Positions 1 to 8,926 of a DNA stretch of 64,000 nt are shown here, one piece after another. Position 1 is the stretch's first letter, and every line of letters begins with the position of its first letter. Below the pieces are notes generated by a model. The model worked only from the letters and a program-made list of their open reading frames with translations. It had not been told where the DNA came from and did no database searches. Source of the stretch: Streptomyces rhizosphaerihabitans (GTDB lineage: Bacteria; Actinomycetota; Actinomycetes; Streptomycetales; Streptomycetaceae); assembly GCF_025399795.1 (NCBI RefSeq), contig NZ_JAODTZ010000030.1:1-64000 (forward strand). Reading direction: 5' to 3'. The translations under genes and the position numbers were made by a program.

Positions 1-56
1 GCCTCCACCGGTCCGGTACCCGCCCGGTCCTCACGGCCGCGCCCCGCGCAAGGCCC

Positions 57-932
57 TCAGCTCCGGGCACCCGCGGCGCCGGCCAACTCGGCGATGTCCG
101 CGAGCATCCGTGCCGCGTCGGGCTCGCGCCCGGTGAAGAGCCGGAAGGCGTCCGCGGCCTGGAACACGGCCATGCCGCCCCCGTCGAGCGTGGCGCAGCC
201 GACCGCGCGGGCGGTGCGCAGCAGTTCGGTCTCCAGCGGCCGGTAGACCACTTCGGCCACCCACAGCCCTGGGCGCAGCAGCTCGGCCGGGAACGGGAGT
301 CCCGGGTGCGCGGCCATACCGGTGGGCGTGGCGTGCACGACGCCGTCGGCGCGGGCGAGCAGGGACGCGAGGGTGTCCGGCGTCGCGGCGGCGGCCCGGC
401 CCTCGCCGAAGTGGCGATTCAGCGCGGCGGCGAGGGAGGCGGCGCGGTCGGGCATCGCGTCGACGACGGTGATGTGCCCCGCGCCGAGGGTGAGCACGGC
501 GTGGGCGACGGCCGCCCCCGCGCCGCCCGCGCCGAGCTGGACGACCCGTTCGAGGGAGACGTCGGGCAGTCCGCGCGCGAAGGAGGCCGCGAAGCCGGTG
601 ACGTCCGTGTTGTGCCCGATGGCGCGGCCGTCCTCGAAGACGACGGTGTTGACCGCGCCGAGTGCCGCGGCCTGCGGGGCGAGCTCGTCGAGGTGCGCGA
701 TGACCAGCTGTTTGCAGGGGTGGGTGATGTTCAGCCCGTCGAAACCGATGTCGCGTGCGGCACGTACGAGATCGCCCACGGCCTCCGGTGGAACCCCGAG
801 GGTGTCGATGTCGATCAGCCGGTACAGACAGCGCAGCCCCTGCCGGTCGGCCTCCCGCTCGTGTAGCGCCGGGCTGAGGGAGGGGCCGATTCCGGACCCG
901 ATGAGGCCGACGAGGTACGAGGTCTGGGACAC
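57..932 (-). CDS. aroE: Quinate/shikimate dehydrogenase (QsuD/AroE family)
   Basis: A 291-residue NAD(P)-dependent dehydrogenase of the AroE/YdiB family, likely oxidising quinate or shikimate to the 3-dehydro acid in the cytoplasm. Visible family motifs are GLNITHPCKQ in the substrate domain, GHNTDVTGF, the dinucleotide loop LGAGGAGAAV, and AFRLFTGREPDAARM at the C-terminus, which matches corynebacterial QsuD closely as I recall it. The acidic residue after the second Rossmann strand (VVDAMPDR) favours NAD over NADP. I start at GTG 932 because GGAGG sits about 6 nt upstream; the open frame runs further but without family similarity. The divergent TetR gene and the nearby MHS symporter support a catabolic rather than aromatic-biosynthetic role. 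Exact substrate is inference. Confidence 0.88.
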   Translation of the reverse strand: MSQTSYLVGLIGSGIGPSLSPALHEREADRQGLRCLYRLIDIDTLGVPPEAVGDLVRAARDIGFDGLNITHPCKQLVIAHLDELAPQAAALGAVNTVVFEDGRAIGHNTDVTGFAASFARGLPDVSLERVVQLGAGGAGAAVAHAVLTLGAGHITVVDAMPDRAASLAAALNRHFGEGRAAAATPDTLASLLARADGVVHATPTGMAAHPGLPFPAELLRPGLWVAEVVYRPLETELLRTARAVGCATLDGGGMAVFQAADAFRLFTGREPDAARMLADIAELAGAAGARS

Positions 933-1012
933 GGCGGGCCTCCGGAGGCATGGGGTCGTCGGCGGTTCGGCGGGCAAGTCGGCGACCGGCCGACTGCCCC
1001 ACAGACCGACGG

Positions 1013-1036
1013 GCTGACTGGCTGACTGGCTGACTG
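1013..1036. repeat. Three tandem copies of an 8-bp unit
   Basis: GCTGACTG is repeated three times head to tail in the divergent intergenic region between the dehydrogenase and the TetR gene, followed by a degenerate fourth copy. No function is evident; it may be a slippage-prone tract. Confidence 0.8.
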
Positions 1037-1085
1037 GCCGACGGGTCGGTCGGATGACTGAGTGTCCGCCGACCGTGATTAATGT

Positions 1086-1099
1086 ACGAACTGGTTCGT
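1086..1099. promoter_or_regulatory. Palindromic operator candidate, ACGAAC-TG-GTTCGT
   Basis: A perfect inverted repeat with 6-bp arms and a 2-nt centre lies in the 341-bp divergent region between the dehydrogenase (start 932) and the TetR regulator (start 1274). A local AT-rich patch surrounds it, as expected for a promoter. It is the best candidate binding site of the adjacent TetR protein. A second, smaller palindrome CTTCCC-CGAA-GGGAAG is at 1116-1131. Apart from the 8-bp tandem repeats I see nothing else in this interval. Confidence 0.5.
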
Positions 1100-1273
1100 T
1101 AGTCATATCAAGTCGCTTCCCCGAAGGGAAGGGCCACCTCCCCGGCAGGGAAGAGTCGCCACGCCGAAGGGAAGCGCCACGCTGAAGTGGAGCGGGGGAA
1201 CCCACGCGATCTCGCGTCGGCGCGCCCTGCTTCTAGAATCGCGGACACCGACCGTCTCGCCAGAAGGAACCCG

Positions 1274-1939
1274 ATGACCAGCGTCGAAGAACCGGCACGA
1301 CCTGGCGGGCGCACACGCGACGCCGCCCGCACCAAGGCCGAGATTCTCGACGTGGCGACCCAGGAGTTCTCCCGCGCCGGTTTCGCGGGTGCCCGGGTCG
1401 ACGAGATCGCCGCGCGCACCAGCACCACGAAGCGGATGATCTACTACTACTTCGGCGGCAAGGAGCAGCTCTTCACGGCGGTCCTGGAACGCGCCTACTC
1501 GGTGATCCGGCAGGCCGAACAGGAGCTGGACGTCGAGCACCTGGACCCGGTCGCGGCCATCCGCCGGCTCGCCGAGCTGACCTTCGACCACCATGAGGCG
1601 CATCCCGATTTCATCCGCCTGGTGAGCATCGAGAACATCCACGAGGCCGAACACATCGCGGCCTCCGAGGAGCTGGGCAGGATCGGCTCGCCCGCCCTCG
1701 ACGTGATCGGCCGGATCCTGGCGACCGGCCGGAAGTCGGGACTGTTCACCGCCGACGTCGACGCGGTGGACCTGCACGCGATGATCAGCGCCTTCTGCTT
1801 CTTCCGGGTCTCCAACCGCCATACGTTCGGCGCCCTGTTCGGCCGCGATCTGGTCGCGTCCGACCAGCGGGAGCACTATCGCGCGATGCTCGGCGACATG
1901 GTCATCGCCTATCTGACCGCGGACCGCGCAGCCGACTGA
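1274..1939 (+). CDS. TetR/AcrR-family transcriptional regulator
   Basis: A 221-residue one-domain repressor. The N-terminal helix-turn-helix is clear (ILDVATQEFSRAGFAGARVDEIA, then TTKRMIYYYFGGKEQLF). The C-terminal ligand domain resembles regulators next to aromatic-acid catabolic genes. Start ATG 1274 follows AGAAGGA with good spacing; upstream codons in the same frame lack similarity. It is divergent from the QsuD-like dehydrogenase and precedes the MHS symporter, so it probably controls both, sensing quinate, shikimate or a downstream aromatic acid; the palindromes at 1086 and 2026 are candidate operators. The ligand is inferred from context only. Confidence 0.88.
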   Translation: MTSVEEPARPGGRTRDAARTKAEILDVATQEFSRAGFAGARVDEIAARTSTTKRMIYYYFGGKEQLFTAVLERAYSVIRQAEQELDVEHLDPVAAIRRLAELTFDHHEAHPDFIRLVSIENIHEAEHIAASEELGRIGSPALDVIGRILATGRKSGLFTADVDAVDLHAMISAFCFFRVSNRHTFGALFGRDLVASDQREHYRAMLGDMVIAYLTADRAAD

Positions 1940-2025
1940 GCGCGGGAAGATCCTTCGGCAGCACCCCTTGACACCCGGGAAACGTGGGCGCAACATCCGT
2001 AGCCATCCGCTACTAACTATCCAGT

Positions 2026-2039
2026 GGGTTAATTAACCC
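2026..2039. promoter_or_regulatory. 14-bp perfect palindrome upstream of the symporter
   Basis: GGGTTAATTAACCC is a perfect palindrome 122 bp before the symporter start, in an AT-rich island inside otherwise GC-rich DNA. It could be an operator or part of the promoter. It does not share the ACGAAC arms of the site at 1086, so one protein binding both is not assured. Confidence 0.4.
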
Positions 2040-2160
2040 GGGACCGCGGTCGCCACCTGGACTCGCTCCCGGCACGGCCGACCCGTACGCCTCAGGGCCC
2101 CGGCATCCCTCCCCTGGCCCGCCGCACTCCCGTCCCCGGAGTCTTTCGAAGGAGCACGCC

Positions 2161-3513
2161 GTGTCCGACCCCGCCGTCCCGCTCGACGCGCCTGTGGGCC
2201 AGCCCAGGAAGGCCGCCATGGCCGCCTGGATCGGCAGCGCCCTCGAGTACTACGACTTCTTCATCTACGGCAGCGCCGCGGCCCTGATCTTCCCGAAGGT
2301 CTTCTTCGACGAGTCCGACCCGGCCACCGCGACCCTCCTGTCGCTCGCCACCTTCGGCGTCGCCTACGCGGCCCGCCCCGTCGGCGCGCTCTTCCTCGGC
2401 CATTTCGGCGACCGGGTCGGCCGCAAGAAGATCATGGTGTTCACGCTGATCCTGATGGGGCTGTCGACTTTCCTCATCGGCTGTCTGCCGACGCGCGCGC
2501 AGGTCGGCGGCCTCGCCCCGGTCCTGCTGGTCCTCTGCCGCGTCCTGCAGGGCATCTCCGCCGCCGGAGAACAGGCCGGTGCCAACTCGATGACGCTGGA
2601 ACACGCGCCGCCGGACCGGCGCGGCTTCTTCACCAGCTTCACCCTCAGCGGCACCCAGGGCGGCCAGCTCATCGCGACCCTGGTCTTCCTTGCGGTCGCC
2701 ACGATGCCCGAGGACCAACTGCTCTCCTGGGGCTGGCGTGTGCCCTTCTGGGCGAGCGTGGCCGTCGCCGTCGTCGGCTATGTCATCCGCCGTACGCTCC
2801 AGGAGACTCCGGCCTTCACCCGCCAGGCGGCGACCGAGGGGGTCGTCAAGCTGCCCCTCGCCGTACTTTTCCGCGAGCACTGGGCGGACGTGCTGAGGGT
2901 CGTCGCGGGTGCGCTCATCGCCTCTGTCAGCACGATCTTCACGGTGTGGGCGCTGGCCTACGGCACCAGTGACGCGGTCGGTCTGTCACGGACGCAGATG
3001 CTGTGGGTGGGTGCGCTGGCCAACGTGGTCGCCCTCGGTGCGATTCCGGCCTGGGCCACGCTCTCCGACCGTATCGGCCGTCGCCCGGTCTACCTGATCG
3101 GCGCCGCGGGCAGCGCGGTCCTGATGTCCGCCTATCTGTGGGCCCTCTCCACCGGCTCATACCCCCTGGTGCTGCTCTTCGGCATCCTGGCCTTCGGCGT
3201 CGTCTACAGCGCCGCGAACGGGGTCTGGCCCTCCTTCTACGGCGAGATGTTCTCCACCCGGGTCCGGCTCTCCGGTACGGCGATCGGCACCCAGATCGGC
3301 TTCGCCGTGGCCGGGTTCGCGGTCACCTTCGCCGCGCAGATCGCCGGTCCCGGCGGCGACGACTGGTCCTCGGTGGCCCTGTTCACCGCGGCCCTGTGCG
3401 TGCCGCCGGTACTCGCCGCGCTCACCGCCAAGGAGACGCACAAGGTGCCGACCGAGCGGCTCGGCGAGGGCGCGTCGGGCGACCCGGTGCAGCGCGAGAC
3501 CGTGACCGCCTGA
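2161..3513 (+). CDS. MHS-family MFS symporter, likely shikimate/quinate or aromatic acid uptake
   Basis: A 450-residue 12-TM transporter of the metabolite:H+ symporter family (KgtP, ProP, ShiA type). The N-terminus AAWIGSALEYYDFFIYGSAA is the family hallmark, followed by FLGHFGDRVGRKK (loop 2-3 motif) and SDRIGRRP in the second half. The GTG start at 2161 is preceded by AAGGAG. Neighbouring QsuD-like dehydrogenase and TetR regulator suggest proton-coupled import of shikimate, quinate or dehydroshikimate; other carboxylates such as alpha-ketoglutarate are possible for this family. Transcription likely ends at the hairpin at 3607-3641. Confidence 0.85.
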   Translation: MSDPAVPLDAPVGQPRKAAMAAWIGSALEYYDFFIYGSAAALIFPKVFFDESDPATATLLSLATFGVAYAARPVGALFLGHFGDRVGRKKIMVFTLILMGLSTFLIGCLPTRAQVGGLAPVLLVLCRVLQGISAAGEQAGANSMTLEHAPPDRRGFFTSFTLSGTQGGQLIATLVFLAVATMPEDQLLSWGWRVPFWASVAVAVVGYVIRRTLQETPAFTRQAATEGVVKLPLAVLFREHWADVLRVVAGALIASVSTIFTVWALAYGTSDAVGLSRTQMLWVGALANVVALGAIPAWATLSDRIGRRPVYLIGAAGSAVLMSAYLWALSTGSYPLVLLFGILAFGVVYSAANGVWPSFYGEMFSTRVRLSGTAIGTQIGFAVAGFAVTFAAQIAGPGGDDWSSVALFTAALCVPPVLAALTAKETHKVPTERLGEGASGDPVQRETVTA

Positions 3514-3606
3514 CCAGCGGCCTCACTCGAAACGAGCCGCACCCATCGCTGATCGGATCCCCTTCCACGCCTCGCCGGGGTTCTGAGCGGTGACGGAGCC
3601 GAAGCC

Positions 3607-3641
3607 CTTTGAGGACCTCCGAAGAGCGGAGGTCCTCAAAG
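3607..3641. terminator. Bidirectional hairpin terminator
   Basis: A 15-bp perfect stem (3607-3621 with 3627-3641) around a 5-nt loop lies between the convergent symporter and copper oxidase genes. There is no long T tract, which is usual in this GC range. Confidence 0.85.
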
Positions 3642-3649
3642 CCGGGCGG

Positions 3650-5551
3650 TTACTGCGGACGGAGGCTCGACCCCCGGGTCTGGCCGCCGGAGGCCGGCTT
3701 GAGCTGGACCCAGCCGGCGGTGCTGGGTACGCCCTCCTCATTGAGGAGGAAGAGCATGTAGTAGCCGGGCGGGGCGGCATTGGCCGACGGGGGTGCCTGC
3801 AGTTCGAGGAAGCTGCCGCTGCGGCTCTTGATCCGTAGGTCGAGGTGGCGCTGGCTGGTGTTGACCGAGTGGGTCGCGGTGGTCGGTGCCAGCAGGACTG
3901 CACGGGTGACGTCGGCGGCGGTGTTGCTGCTCACCGTGATCTTCTCGTTGTAGCCGACGGACGGGTTGAACACGGTGCCGAGGTGGGGGCGGCTGCCCTG
4001 CTGGAGGTAGGCCGGCTCGTAGATCTCGATACTGCCGTTCATGTCGTCGCTGACGTCGGGGTCGTTGGCGAGCTGCTGGAGCTCGTCACCGGTGACCATC
4101 ACCCGGCCGTCCGGAAGCACCACGGCGTTGGAGTGGTAGCCGCGCGGCAGCCGCTGGGCCGGGCCGAGCTTCCAGTTGCCGTTCTCGTCGCGCAGTTCGA
4201 TCTGGCGGTACTTCAGATCCGCGTTGGGGTTGTACGGGCCGTTGCCGTAGTCGCGGATGTCGAAGGCGCCGTTGACGGTCATCAGGGTCGCGTCCGGCAT
4301 GAGCAGGGTGTCGTCCTGGGTACGGCCGAAGGCTCTCGCCTTCTCCTTGCTCCACTGGCCGCCGACCAGCTGATAGGTGTTCGGGTCGTCCCGGTCCCCG
4401 CCGAGCACCAGCACCGAGTCCGGGCCCTTGAAGCCGGCGGGTAGCGGCACGGCGGACCCGTAGTTGCGCGGCATGTTGTCCGGGCGAGGCGCCAGGTCCG
4501 TCCGGGTCTCGGCGACGGGGTCGAACTTCCACTGCTGGTCGGGGTTCCGGCCCAGGCCGTAGATCTTGCCGTCACGCAGCGAGAAGAGGTGCGGGTAGTC
4601 ACGCTTGAACGGGGCGTCGGCCTTGAACAGTTCCGGCGCCCAGCCCTCCGGCTTGTCCGTCTTGGCCGTGGGCACGGGCTTGTTCAGGGCGGGGAAGCGC
4701 TCGACGATCGAGGTGGGGGTGCCCCAGCCGAGCTCCGACTGGCCGGACATGATCAGCTGCCGCCCGTCCGCGCCGGTCACCACCGACGGGTACCACCGGC
4801 CGACCACCATGTCCTGGTTCTGGTACCACTTCTCCTCCCACGGGTCGAAGACGAGGGAGAGCTTGGCGCCGGAACCGCCGTTGCCGCCGAGGTTGCCGCC
4901 GAAGACGCCGAGCATTCCGTTGGGCAGGAAGGAATGACCGGCACAGAAGAACGGCGCGGGTCGGGGCTGGTTGAGCCCGTCCGGCATGTTGATCACGGGC
5001 GGCGTGACTTTGGTGAACGAGCCCGGTCCGGTGCCCTTGGCCGGATCCCACAGGTACGCGCGGCCCGCGTTCTCCTTGCCGATGGTGTCGGTCGGGGCGG
5101 GTTCCTTCTGAGGGTTGCTCTCGATGCGCTCGAAGGAGAACAGCAGCACCTTGCCGGTGGGCAGCATGGCGATGTGCGCGGCGAAGTCCGGCGACTGGAA
5201 GTACTCCCGGAACCGGCCGGAGTCCATCGCGTCGAAGTCCGCGTTGACCTTGGCCTGGGAGGCCCCGAGTGCCTTGAGTCGCTCGGTGCGGGTGGACTGT
5301 GGGTATTCGCCGACGGCCTTGATGGCCCTCCTGGTCATGGCGTGTTCATCGGCGTGCTCCTTGCCGATGACTTTCGCCTCGTCCGGGTCGACCTGCGCCC
5401 GGTCGGCCGAGGTGCCGTCACCACCGTGCTCATGGGCGGCGGCCGGGCCGGAGGACAGCACGGCGAGTGTCAGCGCGGAGACGGCACACGCGGAGATCGC
5501 CGCGGCCAGCGTCCTTCTGGACGACGGCCCGGTCAGGTTCCTACGGGACAT
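3650..5551 (-). CDS. Secreted copper radical oxidase (galactose oxidase/GlxA-like)
   Basis: A 633-residue exported kelch-propeller oxidase with a C-terminal E-set (DUF1929) domain, expected to oxidise an alcohol or glycan terminus to an aldehyde with release of H2O2. All copper-radical residues can be placed: C203 (FFCAGHSF) and Y254 (RWYPSVV) for the thioether cofactor, Y472-H473 (GYHSNAVVLPDGR), and H561 (TATHSVN). Residues 1-39 form a Sec-like signal peptide ending AAA; the mature protein would begin HEHGG. I start at ATG 5551 because AAGGAG lies 5 nt upstream; an upstream in-frame ATG lacks a site. It resembles S. coelicolor GlxA in active-site motifs but is not next to a cslA-like gene; instead it is divergent from a DyP peroxidase. 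Confidence 0.87.
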   Translation of the reverse strand: MSRRNLTGPSSRRTLAAAISACAVSALTLAVLSSGPAAAHEHGGDGTSADRAQVDPDEAKVIGKEHADEHAMTRRAIKAVGEYPQSTRTERLKALGASQAKVNADFDAMDSGRFREYFQSPDFAAHIAMLPTGKVLLFSFERIESNPQKEPAPTDTIGKENAGRAYLWDPAKGTGPGSFTKVTPPVINMPDGLNQPRPAPFFCAGHSFLPNGMLGVFGGNLGGNGGSGAKLSLVFDPWEEKWYQNQDMVVGRWYPSVVTGADGRQLIMSGQSELGWGTPTSIVERFPALNKPVPTAKTDKPEGWAPELFKADAPFKRDYPHLFSLRDGKIYGLGRNPDQQWKFDPVAETRTDLAPRPDNMPRNYGSAVPLPAGFKGPDSVLVLGGDRDDPNTYQLVGGQWSKEKARAFGRTQDDTLLMPDATLMTVNGAFDIRDYGNGPYNPNADLKYRQIELRDENGNWKLGPAQRLPRGYHSNAVVLPDGRVMVTGDELQQLANDPDVSDDMNGSIEIYEPAYLQQGSRPHLGTVFNPSVGYNEKITVSSNTAADVTRAVLLAPTTATHSVNTSQRHLDLRIKSRSGSFLELQAPPSANAAPPGYYMLFLLNEEGVPSTAGWVQLKPASGGQTRGSSLRPQ

Positions 5552-5880
5552 GGGACTCCTTGCGAGAGAGGGGAAGGGCGCGCAGCGGTGGTGTCGCGGC
5601 CGCGCCGTGTCACCGACCCGATGGCAGGCACATGACGCGAGCACATGACTACTCACAGTGTTCGCGCCCCGGTCGTCCGCTGTCGCGCGATGCCGGGCGG
5701 GCGGGTGATCTTCCGGCGGCCGAACGAGTCAGAACCCGTGCAGGACCGGGATTTTGCGTCACGGCGCATGCCTGCCGACGGGCCCGTCCGGCGACACCCC
5801 CACGCCTTCGTCGATCACATGACGTAGCGTCTCGATTACTGTGATCATTTCATGACATATGCGCCTGTCAAGGAGAAAAC
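5552..5880. other. Divergent intergenic region between copper oxidase and DyP peroxidase
   Basis: This 329-bp stretch holds no convincing gene on either strand. It must carry the promoters of both flanking genes. The last 50 bp are AT-rich and include the imperfect palindrome TGATCATTTCATGA near 5840, a possible shared operator. I cannot assign -35/-10 elements with confidence. Confidence 0.5.
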
Positions 5881-8151
5881 GTGAGAGAAGATCCCGAACT
5901 TCGTGAGAGCGACGACATCCAGGGCGATGTGATCGCGGGCTTCAAGAAGGACCGCATGACACTGCTCTTCCTCAAGTTCGAGGACCCCGCGCGGGCTCGT
6001 ACCTGGGTGAAGCGGCTCGCATCCCAGATCTCCACCACCAGGCAGGTGGCCACCTTCAACGCGGCGTTCCGCAAGGCCAGGCAGGCCACCGGCGGCGACG
6101 ACCCGAAGGCGCTGAAGGCCACCTGGACGAACGTCAGCTTCACTTACGAGGGCCTCAAGGTCCTCATCGGCGGCAAGGACCCCCTGCCCTCGGTACGGAA
6201 GGGCGGCACTCTGGAGGCGTTCAAGGAGGGGTCCCACAAGCGCTCGCTGGGCGACACCGGCGACAGCTCACCCGAGAACTGGCTGTTCGGGGACGGCAAG
6301 GGCCAGACCGTGCACGCCGTGATCACCGTCGCCTCCGACACCGCCGACGGGCTCCAGGACGCGTTGACCGCCCAGCGCGAGGCAGCCGCGCAGGCCAAGA
6401 TCGTGATCGTCTTCCAGCAGAACGGCGCCACGCTGCCGGGCACCCGACGCGGAAAGGAACACTTCGGTTTCAAGGACGGGGTCAGCGAGCCGGGGGTGAT
6501 CGGTTTCGACGAGCCCGACCCGGAGCGGCCGGAGTACGTCAAGGACCACCCGGGCACCCGGCTGATCCCGCCCGGTGAGTTCGTCGTCGGGCACGACCGG
6601 GTCGGCGGGATTCCGTACGACGAGATGCCGGAGTGGGCCGACAACGGCAGCTTCCAGGTGGTGCGCCGGCTCGCTCAGGACGTCCCGGGCTGGTGGGCGC
6701 AGGTCGCCGCGCAGCTGAAGGTCCTGAGGAAGGCCAAAGTGGTGCCGGACGAGGCGACCGCCGAATGGCTGGCCGCCCGGCTGGTGGGCCGTTGGCGCTC
6801 GGGCACTCCCGTCGCCAAGTGTCCGCACGCCGACACGCCCGACAACGCCCTCGCGAGCCAGGACAACGACTTCGGCTACCGCAACGACCCGGAGGGGTTC
6901 ACCACCCCGCTCTTCTCGCACCTGCGCAAGACCAACCCCCGGGACGGCCTGCAGGAGAAGCCCGGCGCGGGCCCGTTCCCCGAGAAGCCGGTCATGGACC
7001 GACGCCGGATCATCCGCCGCGGCGCCCCCTACGGTGCGCCCTTCGACCCTGCCTCGGACGGCCCTGGCGGCCCCGACCACCCGCGCGGGCTGGTCTTCGT
7101 CTGCTACCAGTCCGACCTCGTCGAGCAGTTCGAGTTCATCCAGAAGATGTGGATCGACAACGTCGACTTCCCGCCGAACCGCCCTGCGAAACCCGGCCCC
7201 GACCCGATGGTCGGCCTCACCGGCAAGGTCAACTTCGAGAGCCCCGGCGCGACGACCGAGCTGAGCTTCCATCAGTTCGTCACCACCGAGGGCTCGGTCT
7301 ACGCCTTCGTCCCCTCGCTCACCACACTGCGGCTGCTGGGCGACGGCCGCCTCACCGACAAGCTCCCGGAGACCGTCCGGCCGACCGACGCCTTCCTCCC
7401 GATTCCCGACCGCCAGCGGGACAACGGCAAGAGCTGGTACTGGGCCTACGGGACCGGTGGCGACGGACCGGTCTGCCGCACCATCTCCATCGCCGACGGC
7501 GACGAGCACAAGGACGTCGTCGAGCGCCCCGACCGGCCCCCGGCCACCTGGCCGTGCTACATCGGCGTGTCAAAGGTGGACGCGATCCTGCCGGTGCCGG
7601 ACGAGCAGCGTGTCAACGGCCGGAGCCGGTACTGGCTGTTCCACACCGTCGAAGGCCGCCAGGTCTACCGGCTGATCTCGATCGCGGACGGAGCGGAGTC
7701 CGGACTCGACCCCGAGGCGGCAGGCTCCGTCGACCGGCCCGACCGGCCGATCTCGGCCTGGGCCTCGTTCAACGGAATCGAGCAGGTGGACGCTTTCCTG
7801 CCGGTGCCCGACATGCAGCGCCAGAACGGGAAGAGCCACTACTGGCTCTTCCACTCCTCCCTGGGGCAGCAGGTCTACCGGCTGATCTCGATCGCCGACG
7901 GCTCCGCGCACACCGACGTCATCGAGCGCGGCGACCGTTCGCTCAGTCTGTGGCAGTCGCTGGCCGGCGTCTCCCGCGTGGACGAGTTCCTCGCCGTGCC
8001 GGACATGCAGCGCATCAACGGGCTGAGCCTGTTCTGGGTGTTCCACCAGCAGAAATACCGGATCATCTGCATCGCCGACGGCCACGGGCACAACGACCAG
8101 GTTACGGTCGAGGACCGCTCGATCACGCTGTGGAAGTCCCTGACCGGCTGA
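5881..8151 (+). CDS. DyP-type heme peroxidase with four-repeat C-terminal domain
   Basis: A 756-residue protein. Residues 1 to about 480 are a dye-decolorizing peroxidase of the large class V type: DIQGDVIAGFKK near the N-terminus, the distal motif GFKDG (196-200, catalytic D199), the proximal heme histidine H347 (SHLRKTNPR), and the arginine-rich stretch 373-380. Residues about 502-756 hold four repeats of 58-70 residues, each starting like VDAFLPVPDMQR and containing YWLFH, VYRLISIADG and W-S-L/F. They may fold as a four-bladed propeller. No signal peptide is visible, in contrast to the secreted oxidase next door. GTG start with AAGGAG upstream. Likely uses H2O2; substrate unknown. Confidence 0.87.
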   Translation: MREDPELRESDDIQGDVIAGFKKDRMTLLFLKFEDPARARTWVKRLASQISTTRQVATFNAAFRKARQATGGDDPKALKATWTNVSFTYEGLKVLIGGKDPLPSVRKGGTLEAFKEGSHKRSLGDTGDSSPENWLFGDGKGQTVHAVITVASDTADGLQDALTAQREAAAQAKIVIVFQQNGATLPGTRRGKEHFGFKDGVSEPGVIGFDEPDPERPEYVKDHPGTRLIPPGEFVVGHDRVGGIPYDEMPEWADNGSFQVVRRLAQDVPGWWAQVAAQLKVLRKAKVVPDEATAEWLAARLVGRWRSGTPVAKCPHADTPDNALASQDNDFGYRNDPEGFTTPLFSHLRKTNPRDGLQEKPGAGPFPEKPVMDRRRIIRRGAPYGAPFDPASDGPGGPDHPRGLVFVCYQSDLVEQFEFIQKMWIDNVDFPPNRPAKPGPDPMVGLTGKVNFESPGATTELSFHQFVTTEGSVYAFVPSLTTLRLLGDGRLTDKLPETVRPTDAFLPIPDRQRDNGKSWYWAYGTGGDGPVCRTISIADGDEHKDVVERPDRPPATWPCYIGVSKVDAILPVPDEQRVNGRSRYWLFHTVEGRQVYRLISIADGAESGLDPEAAGSVDRPDRPISAWASFNGIEQVDAFLPVPDMQRQNGKSHYWLFHSSLGQQVYRLISIADGSAHTDVIERGDRSLSLWQSLAGVSRVDEFLAVPDMQRINGLSLFWVFHQQKYRIICIADGHGHNDQVTVEDRSITLWKSLTG

Positions 8152-8265
8152 GGCCCGCCGGTGGTGCGGGCATCCCGGATGACCGGGCCGCCCGAACGGC
8201 AGGCCACTCCCGGGACGGGGCCTGTCCAGCCCGAAGACCGTGCGTCTGCGGCACCCTTGGGTCGT

Positions 8266-8315
8266 GGTTCCGCGCACCCCGGCCGGATTCAGGGACGGCC
8301 GGGGTGCGCGGAACC
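8266..8315. terminator. Strong hairpin terminator, 20-bp perfect stem
   Basis: Arms 8266-8285 and 8296-8315 are perfectly complementary around a 10-nt loop, about 115 bp past the DyP stop and before the convergent PPOX gene. It probably serves both. Confidence 0.88.
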
Positions 8316-8400
8316 CTCGTCGACCGCGGCCGTCGGAGCACCGGGCATGCCGTCCGGCGGGCCGACTCGGCGCGTCACGGCCTGGGCGCCGGGGAACGTC

Positions 8401-8850
8401 TCAGCGTCCGGGAATCCCGTACGCCCGCTCCACGCGCAGCCGGAGCACGAGCCGGCCGTCGCGGACCATGGCGGCACGGTATTCGTCCCAGTCGGGGTGT
8501 TCGCCGAGGACGTCCCGGTAGACCCGGATGAGCTCCTCGACCGTGTCGTCGTGTGGATCCCCGGCGACGGGCGTCAGCTCGGCCGTCCCCTCGACGACCG
8601 TGTACGCCCACCGGTCGGCGCTGGTGACGTGGTACGAGGCCCGCGGGTCCCGGCGCAGGTTGCGGGTCTTGGCGCGGTCGTCGGTGAGCGAGACGCGGAT
8701 GACCCCCTCGTCGGGGTAGTAGACGTGGCTGACGTTCGACAGCTGGGGCCGGCCGTCCTTCTTGAGGGTGACGAGCACCCCGCCCTTGTACTCGGAGAGC
8801 AGCTTGAGCAGTGCGTCCTGCGTCGCGTCCTGGGTCGCTTCCTCAGTCAT
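8401..8850 (-). CDS. PPOX-class F420-dependent oxidoreductase
   Basis: A 149-residue split-barrel flavin/deazaflavin-binding protein of the pyridoxamine-5-phosphate-oxidase superfamily. GGVLVTLKKDGRPQLSNV followed by IRVSLTDDRAKTRNLRRDPR and YTVVEGTAEL is typical of the actinobacterial F420-dependent (FDOR-B) group. Length matches the family. ATG 8850 is chosen because the conserved fold begins directly after it; GGAG lies about 13 nt upstream, which is long. Divergent from the TetR/MFS pair. Redox substrate is unknown. Confidence 0.83.
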   Translation of the reverse strand: MTEEATQDATQDALLKLLSEYKGGVLVTLKKDGRPQLSNVSHVYYPDEGVIRVSLTDDRAKTRNLRRDPRASYHVTSADRWAYTVVEGTAELTPVAGDPHDDTVEELIRVYRDVLGEHPDWDEYRAAMVRDGRLVLRLRVERAYGIPGR

Positions 8851-8926
8851 ATGAGCGTCAACACTCCGGATCCGGCACGTCATCCCGCGCCGATGGTCTC
8901 TTTGGCTCCGTCCACCACCCGGTTTG

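Noticed and set aside
31..1002. Long Arg/Pro-rich frame overlapping the shikimate dehydrogenase on the same strand
   Set aside because: Typical high-GC shadow frame: no family similarity, and it covers a clearly conserved gene.
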